A DNA stretch of 64,000 nt from Erinaceus europaeus (taxonomy: Eukaryota; Chordata; Mammalia; Eulipotyphla; Erinaceidae). Of the stretch, positions 56,290 to 64,000 are shown in pieces. Under the pieces are notes generated by a model that was not told the origin of the DNA, did not search any database, and worked only from the letters and a program-made list of their open reading frames with translations. Position numbers and translations under genes: made by a program. Positions within the stretch are counted from its first letter, which is position 1. Each line of letters starts with the position of its first letter. The stretch spans positions 33,011,006 through 33,075,005 of the forward strand of contig NC_080176.1 in NCBI RefSeq assembly GCF_950295315.1. Direction: 5' to 3'.

Positions 56290-57920
56290 TCCCAAATTGT
56301 ATTGTGTGATTTGTTAATTATAAGTTGATGCCATAGACTTATAAATCTCATTCACTGATTGGAGAGAAAAGAAACCCAAAATTCAGGCTGGAAAGTTCTG
56401 GTTAGCATCAAGAAAACTGAATACCCAGCATGCCCAGGAAATCCAGGATAGCTCTCTAATCCAGGGAGGTTACGATTATTGGCAAGGCACCACACTCCCT
56501 AAGGATCACCTAATGACAACCTCCTGCGCTGACTTAGGTTGCACAGACACATTCAGGATAATGCCGACTGGGCCGTGTGTCAACTATTCTGAATAAGCCT
56601 GGGGTGGGATTTGGAATTTTAAGCACCCTCCCAGGTGAAGCTAATTCTGCAGGTCCCAGGGTCACACAGCAAGAGGATGCAGTAGGTGAGGAAGCCCCAG
56701 CCCTTGACATCTCACCTTGGGAGGCCTCCTGCCTCTGAAAGGCCAATGGTCTACTAAAGTAATGCCATGCCCAGTGCCCACTTCCTTATCCGATTCCCAC
56801 AGGAAGAGTTCATTTGCCTGTTCAGGCTTCTGTCTCCCACTCAGACCTGCTACATATAAAGCTATAATTTCTCTATAGCTTTACATATTTCCTTTAAGCA
56901 AGGTCCCCCATGTGTATCATTGGACATGTTGCTGTTCCTAACTTGTGAGACAAAGGTTACTGAGTCCTGGGGTGCCTAGTTCTACAGAGTGTTTGGTGGG
57001 CAGTTTTTTTCTCAGTGTTACTGACATGCATTCAGGTTCAAGGGCCTCTGTTTCTAGCTAAAGGCCCTACTACCTCTACCTCATAGCAAGGGTTACACTC
57101 AAGCAGCTTTCCTCACACACTCAACAGAAGTGAGTGTTCATCTCGCAGGGCTGACCTGTGATCATCCCATAGTGCTGTGCATGAATGCACTGTCGAAGTG
57201 AGTACTGCTAGGTATTCAGCATGTGCCTTTTCTGTCTCCAAGGACATCACAAATGTATCAGAAAAGTCACTGTCATGAGGCCCATTGAGGCCTAAAACTT
57301 CAATGGATGGGGAAAGATACAGACTAACACAGGGACACTGCTAACTCCCATAACTCTGCTCATCAGTGTGTTTTTTGTCTTAAAATCAATCCAAAACATA
57401 CCTTGCCAGTCATAAAAATCTGCAAGTGCATACCTAAAGGGATAGCAGATAGATCCTTTTTAAATTAAACTAAATCAAATTCACTAACTAAACAGGGGAA
57501 ACCTTTAAAAAAAATGTAAAAGGTAAGTCCACTGAGAGACAGGAATTCATTTCCAAACACAAGTTTGTTGGAATTTCATGAGATTCTGCATCTGTGTAAA
57601 CAGGAGGAAAAAACAACAACAAACAAATCTACATTTCTTTCAAAGATGGAATCTTGTTCATTCAGTGCAGGAAAGGTGAGGATAGGCCGGAAGAGAGGAT
57701 TACAGGAAATGTGAGGCACAGAATGTCTCCTGGTTTGATCATTTCAGGAAACCACTTGCAAAACTAACTAGATCCACTCTAGATTGTCAAAGAAGTGTGG
57801 TCAGTGAAACTATGAAAACGTAGAAAGCATTTAGAAATACCCCTTTGACCTTGAACACTGGGCCCTGGATCTGCAGTGAAGGATGTAGGCAGGAGGCTCT
57901 GAGGGGCCCAGGAGGTAGGG
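56290..57920. other. Mostly unassigned DNA
   Basis: No gene recognised. It contains the first copy of a duplicated 150-bp segment (56428-56583) and, near 56655-56685, a short CCCAGGGTCACACAGCAAG typical of a reversed MIR. Confidence 0.4.
56428..56583 (+). repeat. Unidentified dispersed segment, copy 1
   Basis: About 85% identical by eye to 60606-60755. It carries the same uninterrupted frame (QEIQDSSLIQGGYDYWQGT, then LPKDHLMTTSCADL). Identity unknown; it may be part of an old endogenous retrovirus. Confidence 0.7.
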
Positions 57921-57957
<37 letters not shown>

Positions 57958-57991
57958 GTGTGGTGTGGTGTGGTGTGGTGTGGTGTGTGTG
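57921..57991 (+). repeat. (TG)n followed by (GGTGT)n microsatellite
   Basis: About 15 TG units change into about 7 TGGTG pentamers, then TGTGTGTG. The strand is G-rich. Confidence 0.97.
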
Positions 57992-58030
57992 TCCCACAGA
58001 TTCTTTCAGGTACTTCTCAGCTCCCTTTCT

Positions 58031-58388
58031 TTTCTTTTTTTTTTTTTTCCTCCTCCAGGGTTATTGCTGGGCTCGGTGCCTGCACCATGAATCCACCACC
58101 GCTCCTGGAGGCCATTTTTTTCCCCCTTTTGTTGCCCTTGTAGCTTCGTTGTGGTTATTATTATTGCCCTTGTTGACGCAATTCGTTGTTGGACAGGACA
58201 GAGAGAAATGGAGAGAGGAGGGGAAGACAGAGAAGGGGAGAGAAAGACAGACACCTGCAGACCTGCTTCACCACCTGTGAAGCGACTCCCCTGCAGGTGG
58301 GGAGCCCGGGGCTCGAACTGGGATCCTTACGCCGGTCCCTGCGCTTTGCACCACATGCGCTTAACCCACTGCGCCACCGCCTGACCCC
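58031..58388 (-). mobile_element. ERI-type SINE, long form, minus strand
   Basis: Head at the right (GGGGTCAGGCGGTGGCGCAG backwards), slightly altered B box, body, then the 3' module (CCTCCAGGGTTATTGCTGGGCTCGG...CCTGGAGGCC) and poly-T. A 16-bp TSD TCTCAGCTCC[C/T]TTTCT lies at 58015-58030 and 58389-58404. Confidence 0.93.
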
Positions 58389-58592
58389 TCTCAGCTCCTT
58401 TTCTAAAAGACTGACACTTTGGACATCTTCAGGGGTGACTACCCTAGTTAGTTTTTCCAAGGATGGCACATAAGTACAAGATGCATTAGAGAGAAGCTAG
58501 GAGTGCTGTAGGACCCTGATATGCCTGAAGGAGACTCATTGGGAAAGGCTGCTGGCTACTGATCTGGATTGCAGGAAAAATCCTGGTAAAAA

Positions 58593-58765
58593 GTGTCACA
58601 GGCGGTAAAGCAGGTCTGTAGGTGTCTATCTTTCTCTCCCCGTCTCTCTCCATTTCTCTCTGTCCTATCTAAGAACAATGACATGAATAACAACAACAAT
58701 AATGCCTACACAAGAATAATAAACAACAACAAGGGCAACAAAAAGGAAAATAAACATATTTTTTT
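58593..58765 (+). mobile_element. 5'-truncated ERI-type SINE
   Basis: Begins in the body (CACAGGCGGTAAAGCAGGTCTG) and continues to GGGCAACAAAAAGG and an A-rich tail. Confidence 0.88.
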
Positions 58766-58879
58766 AAATGTCCAAGGTGAGGGAGGTGGGGGTGAGGACT
58801 GGCTAAGTGACTCTAGGTAGAGCACATGCCCTAGGTTAAGTCCCAGGAAACATGGATACATGGAAGACAAAAATTAGTG

Positions 58880-59070
58880 GGTTTGGGGGGAGGTGGTGGT
58901 ACACTCAGCAGAGAACACACAGCATCATGCACAAGGACTTGGATTCAAGCACCCAGTCCCCATCTGCAGGGAAAAAGCTTGTTGAGCTGACCAAAGCAGT
59001 GCTTCAGGTATCTCTGTCTCTCATTCTCTATCCCTCTTCCCTCTAAAGTTCTCTCTATTAAAAAAAAAGT
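58880..59070 (+). mobile_element. Old ERI-type SINE
   Basis: GGGGGGAGGTGGTGGTACACTCAGCAG...GACTTGGATTCAAGCACCCAGTCCCCATCTGC...TATTAAAAAAAAAG. Confidence 0.75.
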
Positions 59071-59143
59071 GAGCTTCATGAATGGTAGAATGGAAGTTTG
59101 GAATTTCTTCTTCTCAAAAGTATAAAATAAAATGAAAACTTGG

Positions 59144-59660
59144 GTCAGAGAAGTCACTCAGTAGTAGAGCATGTTGGGATCCGCTTGGCCCTGATCTAGG
59201 CCCAGCAGACATTCTGTAAGCCTGGCTCGAGTTTCGCTGACAGTCACTAACTTCCTCAGAGTGAAACAGCATTTCCTGTAGGCCGTGCCTAAATTCACCT
59301 CTGCCCTCCAGCTGATGATGCGTAAAGAGCATAGGCCCCACCGACGGTGATGCCACCTCACACCACCTCTAACATCATCTCACCCTACCTTTCCATCCCT
59401 GCCTCTACCCCTGCCTATAAAAAATGGCCTTTTCCTCAATAAAGCGAGTCACTACCTTGACAGAACTCCCGACTTGGTGTGGTGTCTTTTCTTAAGTCGT
59501 CGACACTCTCCCTCCCGCTCAGCCCCAGAAGGGGGGTCCAGCTGGTCCAGATCGCCCCTCCTCGCAACTACCTGTCAGGGAGAACCCCGACAGAGCATAC
59601 GTGAAAAGTGCTACATTCCATCTCCAGAATGACATTTTAAAAAATGCCTGCAGGAAAGGT
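59144..59660 (+). repeat. Possible old SINE hosting the solo LTR
   Basis: GGGTCAGAGAAGTCACTCAGTAGTAGAGCA joined over the LTR to TACGTGAAAAGTGCTACATTCC looks like a tRNA-like SINE head (CTCAGTAGTAGAGCATACG). Too short to classify. Confidence 0.4.
59172..59592 (+). mobile_element. Solo LTR, gammaretrovirus/class I-like
   Basis: 421 bp, starting TGTTGGGATCCGC and ending AACCCCGACA. The 5-bp TSD GAGCA lies at 59167-59171 and 59593-59597. A TATA box CCTATAAAAAATGG (about 59414-59427) is followed closely by AATAAA (59438-59443). This compact spacing, with the poly(A) signal just after the TATA box, is common in gammaretroviral LTRs. The GC-rich U5 contains CAACTACCTGTCAGGG. It differs from the other LTR families here. 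Confidence 0.8.
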
Positions 59661-59836
59661 GAACTCTGGTCTCCAGTGATGCTTGGGAAATAATCATATC
59701 TACCTTAGACACTAATAAAAGAAGAGAGACTGGCAAGCACCAGGATATGCAGAATCCAATTAATTTCAAGAAAGAGCCTTTGCTAACTCAGGTCAAGAAA
59801 AAAGCCTGTGCTCAGGGCAGAAGCCATGGCTTTCTG

Positions 59837-60442
59837 GTTTTTTTTTTTTTTCTTTTTTATTTAAGAAAGGATTAATTAACAAAACCATAGGGTAGGAGGA
59901 GTACAACTCCACACAATTCCCACCACCCAATCTCCATATCCCACCCCCTCCCCTGATAGCTTTCCCATTCTCTATCCCTCTGGGAGCATGGACCCAGGGT
60001 CATTGTGGGTTGCAGAAGGTAGAAGGTCTGGCTTCTGTAATTGCTTCCCTGCTGAACATGGGCATTGACTGGTCGGTCCATACTCCCAGTCTGCCTCTCT
60101 CTTTCCCTAGTAGGGTGGGTCTCTGGGGAAGCAGAGCTCCAGGACACATTGGTGGGGTCTTCAGTCCAGGGAAGCTTGGCCGGCATCCTGATGACATCTG
60201 GAACCTGGTGACTGAAAAGAGAGTTAACATACAAAGCCAAACAAATTGTTGAGCAATCATGGACCCAAAGCTTGGACTAGTGGAGAGGAAGTGTTAGGGG
60301 GGTACTCACTGCAAACTCTAGTGTACTTCTGCTTTCAGGTATATATTTTGCAGTAGTTTATGGATATGTGTGAACATATGCTCTCTCTCTCTCTCAGAAA
60401 CTGGTGTATATCTAGGTTTTGGGACTTTGTTAGAAAGCATGG
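59837..60442 (-). mobile_element. Young 5'-truncated L1 3' UTR, minus strand
   Basis: The last ~590 bp of the young-type 3' UTR, reversed, with poly-T at the left. A perfect 12-bp TSD CATGGCTTTCTG lies at 59825-59836 and 60443-60454. Confidence 0.94.
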
Positions 60443-60454
60443 CATGGCTTTCTG

Positions 60455-61620
60455 TTTAAGCAGTTCAGTCGTTGACTGTATGTGTATGTGTGTAAAGGCA
60501 AACTGGCCACAAGCCAACATTCTTAGACCCCACTGCTTCTCTTCTCTGGTGCCCTCTAGAAAGCCAGCTCCCCACACAGACTGCAGTGTTTGGCTCCTGC
60601 AGGCCACACCCAGGAAATCCAGGCCAGCTCCTTAATCCAGGGAGGTTATGATTACTGGCAAGGCACCCCACTCCCAAAGGATCACCTAATGACAACCTCC
60701 TGCGCTGACTTGTTACACAGATACACTCAGGCTAATTCCGACTGGGCCCTGTGCCCAAGCTATGACCTCACTATCGGACAAGCTGGCAGGGACCCCAGAA
60801 AGAAGATTGGTGTGTGGGCCAGACCTACCCCTAATTAAGCCAGCTGAGGTGGGTGGCAGCATGGCCACCTCTCCTGTTGCATCCACCCCCACCCCGGGGA
60901 CTAAACTCTATAGGCCAGACTGCAATTACCTTACAGAGAATAATCCCAAATTCCAGAGCAAACATTCTTATTATTTGTGTCATTCCTATAAAAATCTCTG
61001 TCATTCCACAAGTTTCCTACCAAACAGGGGCTTAATTAGGTAGGGCCAATCCTCTGTGGAGTATCCCCAGTTACAGGAGCTGGGAAGGGAGGATATAATT
61101 AGAATCTGACTTTCTTTTTTAATGGAACAGTTCAAAAGACACCCATTAATAAAGAGACACACTGCAAAGCAATTCATGCATATCTAGAGCCTGGCACTCT
61201 GGCAATTTCACTCACTAGCAACATTTGCAAAAATACTTAAAAGACATACATTTCAGTTTCAGTCTATGTACTTTTCTCCTAGCTATTCTCACATTTAAAC
61301 CTTTACTAGATTGTGTCAAGTCCTTTGACCTATGCTGTCATTTTTTTTTTTTCATGCGTTCTGCCTTAATTCTAGGTAGGCAACAAAACAAACTTTTGAG
61401 GAAGCTACATTCCAAAGATAAATGAGTTTACAATGGATTGGATCACTGTGAAACAGATGATGACTTGGGCTTCTGCTAGAAAAATGAATGAAAATTCTAA
61501 AGTTTACTTCCAAGTCCTGCCTTCAGCATTGGTGTCTGAATATGGGCAGTTAGAAATAAATTGCTGAAACTTAAAGTCACTGACCATTCTCCTTGGTCAA
61601 TTTTTTAATTCTTTGCTTCT
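60455..61620. other. Mostly unassigned DNA with an open-frame relic
   Basis: Contains copy 2 of the duplicated segment. Two overlapping frames (60590-60838, 60762-61043) could be pieces of one old protein split by a frameshift near 60790. I do not recognise it. The rest is unassigned. Confidence 0.4.
60606..60755 (+). repeat. Unidentified dispersed segment, copy 2
   Basis: See copy 1 at 56428. The frame stays open here to 60838 (82 codons from 60590). Confidence 0.7.
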
Positions 61621-61765
61621 GAGAGGTGGGAGTAGGGGAGAAAGGGACACAAAGAAAGGAAAAACACACAGCACCACTCCACCATCTATGGAAATTCTTC
61701 CTGTGCTAAAGAACCCAGGACCTCATTTATAGATATCACTCTACTAGGCGAGCTAAGAGGTATCA
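61620..61765 (-). repeat. SINE relic, minus strand
   Basis: Backwards it reads TCTTAGCTCGCCTAGTAGAGTGA...GAGGTCCTGGGTTCTTTAGC...GTGGAGTGGTGCTGTGTG with a pyrimidine tail: an old tRNA-like SINE. Confidence 0.5.
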
Positions 61766-61899
61766 CCTTCATGAACTTTCAGACAAAGCAGGATCTAAAT
61801 GTCAAGTGGTTCTCAGCACTGAGGTTTTCAGAGTAGGAAGGCACCTTAAACATGCAATAAAGTGAATCTTCAGAACTTTTTTAATACTGTAAGATCCCT

Positions 61900-62305
61900 C
61901 CCAAAGAAGCTGAGTACCGAAGGCCCATATGTAGTCATACAAAAGAATAGAATTTGGACACAAACAGAAGCACCTATTTAATCCAAATAGATAACTACTT
62001 AACCATAATGAACCTGGCAAGCATGCTAAGTGAAAGCATCTAGTCACAGAGAGGCAGTAGTGAATAATCCCATTTATGTGGCGTGTCTGGAAGAGATGAA
62101 GGCAGAGATACACAAAACAGATTAGTGGCTACCTGGGGCAAGGCAAAAGGTGGATTAGAGGAATGGGAGGGTGACAGCTACGAGGCTGATGGCTTCATTT
62201 GGGGGTGGTAAAAATGTTCTAAAATTGTTTACAGCATTCATTACACAAATCTGAGAATACATTAAAAACCACTGAATTGTACAAGTTATATGGTTAAATT
62301 GTACA
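61900..62305 (+). mobile_element. Ancient L1M 3' end
   Basis: GCATGCTAAGTGAAAGCATCTAGTCACAGAGAGG...CCCATTTATGTGG...GATTAGTGGCTACCTGGGGC...TTTGGGGGTGGTAAAAATGTTC...AAAAACCACTGAATTGTAC is the well-known 3' end of ancient eutherian L1M families, shared across placental mammals. Confidence 0.85.
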
Positions 62306-62307
62306 AG

Positions 62308-63495
62308 TTAGACACAGACATGATGGGCCTAGACTTTGAATAAATACCTCTCTCCATTGTTACCAGTTATCTCTATCAGGAACAACACAATAGACCCCTT
62401 TGTGGGATCCCATAGGACCTTGACCTCCGTGTGGATCAACAACAGTAGAAAATGTTCCATCCTCAGAAGGGAGGCTGGATAACCTGAAGAATGTGGGTCC
62501 TGATAGTGGGGCAGCTTGGAAATTGACCACAGAATGTGAGCTCAGATCTACCAGGGATGCAGAGGTCACATAGGCTCCTAAGCTGACTATGGGCCCCAGA
62601 TCATATCAAATTGATGAGGTTTACAGTTGGCAATATTTATATACCATTCCCATATTTGGGAGCTACTCTCTTCCCTGATCCACCCTTCTGGTCCTTTTTC
62701 CAGCCATGACATCATTTCCCCAGACAATAACTTGGATCTACCTGCATATCTGATTTCAGACTCAGAAAAAAAACACACACACACACACACAAAAATTAGT
62801 ATAGTCATGGGCCCTTTGGAATATAACTAAAATAGGCCTACTAATTGTCTACAAAACAGAGACCCTCAAATCTTTCTGGTCCTTTCTGCAGCCATGACAT
62901 CATTTCCCCAGGCAATAGCTTGGATCCTCCTGCATATCAGATTTCAGGCTCAGGAAAACAATAACAACAAAACTGGTACAGTCATGGGCCCTTTGGAATA
63001 TAACTAAAATAGGCCTACTAACTATCTACAAAATGGAGACCACCAACTCTTTATCTGCACTATTCTAGGTTTAGGTTCATGATTAGTCAAAAATTTGTTT
63101 GACTTTATATGTTAACTCTTTTTTCAGCCACCAAGTTCCAGATACTAACATGATGCCAACCGAACTTCCTTGGGCAGACAGCCCCACCAATGCGTCCTGG
63201 AGCCCCAGTTCACCTGAGCCCCGCCCCACTAGGGAAAGAGAGAGACAGGCTGGGAGTATAGATCAACTTACCAATGCCCATATTCAGCGGGGAAGCAATT
63301 ATAGAAGCCAGAATTTCCACCTTCTGCATCCTATAATGCTCCTGGGTCAATGCTCCCAGAGGGATAAAGGATAGGAAAGCTATCAGGGGAGGAGATGGGA
63401 TAGGGTGTTCTGGTGGTGGGAATTGTGTGGAGTTGTACCCTCTTATTCTATGGTTTTTGTCATTGTTTCCTTTTTATAAATAAAAATTTTTAAAA
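62308..63495 (+). mobile_element. L1 3' UTR, older type, with internal duplication
   Basis: GATGGGCCTAGACTTTGAATAAATACC...CATGACATCATTTCCCCAG...TTTGTTTGACTTTATATG...GTGGTGGGAATTGTGTGG...TTATAAATAAAAATTTT. A ~188-bp tandem duplication lies at 62688-63060. Confidence 0.88.
62688..63060 (+). repeat. 188-bp tandem duplication within the L1 3' UTR
   Basis: CTGGTCCTTT...CAGCCATGACATCATTTCCCC...GTCATGGGCCCTTTGGAATATAACTAAAATAGGCCTACTAA occurs at 62688-62875 and again from 62876. Other copies of this 3' UTR type (9261, 33780) have one unit. Confidence 0.9.
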
Positions 63496-63537
63496 AGTGC
63501 ACAAGTTAACTGGTTAGGTATGGAATTATTTATTTTT

Positions 63538-63820
63538 AAATGATATTTTTAATATTCATTTATTCATTTCCTTTTGTTGCCCTTGTTTTATTGTTATAGT
63601 TTTTATTGTTGTTGTTATTGATGTTGTTGTTGGATAAGACAGAGAGAAATGGAGAGAGAAGGGTAAGACAGAAAGGGGGGGAGAAAGACAGACCTTCTTC
63701 AGGTCTTGTGAAGCAATTCCCCTGCAGGTTGGGAGCTGGGTGCTCGAACCAGGATCCTTATGCCAGTCCTTGCACTTTGCACCACGTGCGCTTAACCCAC
63801 TGCGCTACTACCCGACTCCC
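63538..63820 (-). mobile_element. ERI-type SINE, minus strand
   Basis: Head at the right (GGGAGTCGGGTAGTAGCGCAG backwards), B box slightly altered (GGTTCGAGCAC), normal body. A 16-bp TSD GGAATT[A/C]TTTATTTTT lies at 63522-63537 and 63821-63836. Confidence 0.93.
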
Positions 63821-63849
63821 GGAATTCTTTATTTTTTTAAGTGCTGGAT

Positions 63850-64000
63850 TAAAAAAAAATTCTACAGATGGAGATATAGATAGAGACAGAGACAGATAAA
63901 GTGACAAAGTTAGAGATAGAGAGACACCAGAGGGCTACTCAGCTTTGGCTTAATATGGTGGTGCTAGGGACTGAATTTGGGACCTCAGAGCCTCAAAAGT
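63850..64000 (-). mobile_element. Second-family SINE, minus strand, cut by the window end
   Basis: Backwards it reads GAGGCTCTGAGGTCCCAAATTCAGTCCCTAGCACCACCATATTAAGCC...CTCTGGTGTCTCTC followed by a pyrimidine tail. The head lies beyond 64000. Confidence 0.7.

Noticed and set aside
57779..57997. Protein frame rich in His-Thr repeats
   Set aside because: Translation of the TG/GGTGT microsatellite.
1..64000. CRISPR arrays, operons, bacterial or phage genes
   Set aside because: No regularly spaced repeats. All repeats are dispersed eukaryotic transposons or microsatellites.

Overview
The window is mammalian nuclear DNA, most probably from a hedgehog (Erinaceus or a close relative such as Atelerix). 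I see no ordinary host gene, CRISPR array or bacterial feature. Three things support the assignment. First, a tRNA-derived SINE with a fixed head (A box, B box GGTTCGAACCC, T-rich body, AATAAA-rich tail) recurs more than 20 times on both strands; from memory this is the ERI-type SINE of hedgehogs. Second, there is one lineage of young L1 elements with a characteristic 3' UTR. Third, a minus-strand fragment at 39569-40098 encodes the C-terminus of a non-L1 retrotransposon and fits the Vingi elements reported from hedgehogs. Family names come from memory; the structures are read from the sequence.

Layout. 1-1550: mostly unassigned DNA with two SINEs. 1556-9103: a decayed L1 whose 5' UTR carries two tandem ~620-bp units. 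It has an internal ORF1/ORF2 deletion and is split by a two-LTR non-autonomous endogenous retrovirus (4324-6843) with a perfect 6-bp target-site duplication (TSD). 9217-11275: a nest in which a SINE is split by an L1 3' end, which is itself split by a solo LTR and by a young SINE. 11466-21440: SINEs, older L1s and two L1 copies with 5' inversions. 21440-36430: SINE and L1 fragments, including an L1 inserted into an older L1 (22755-25660), plus several satellite-like runs. 36717-38270: a young truncated L1 3' UTR containing a solo LTR. 38270-44000: the most unique-looking DNA, with the Vingi-like fragment, a MIR and simple repeats. 44000-48450: a very old L1 and SINEs. 48511-56289: an essentially full-length L1 (48527-56273) with a 16-bp TSD, broken ORFs and a SINE in its 5' UTR. 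56290-64000: unassigned DNA, SINEs, a gammaretrovirus-like solo LTR (59172-59592), a 150-bp segment present twice, an ancient L1M 3' end and the start of another SINE.

How the parts relate: L1 is the likely source of the copying machinery for the SINEs, because SINEs and L1s share A-rich tails and 10-18-bp TSDs. The LTR elements and the Vingi-like copy represent independent replication systems. Every open reading frame of any length lies in transposon sequence or low-complexity DNA, or has no recognisable homology.
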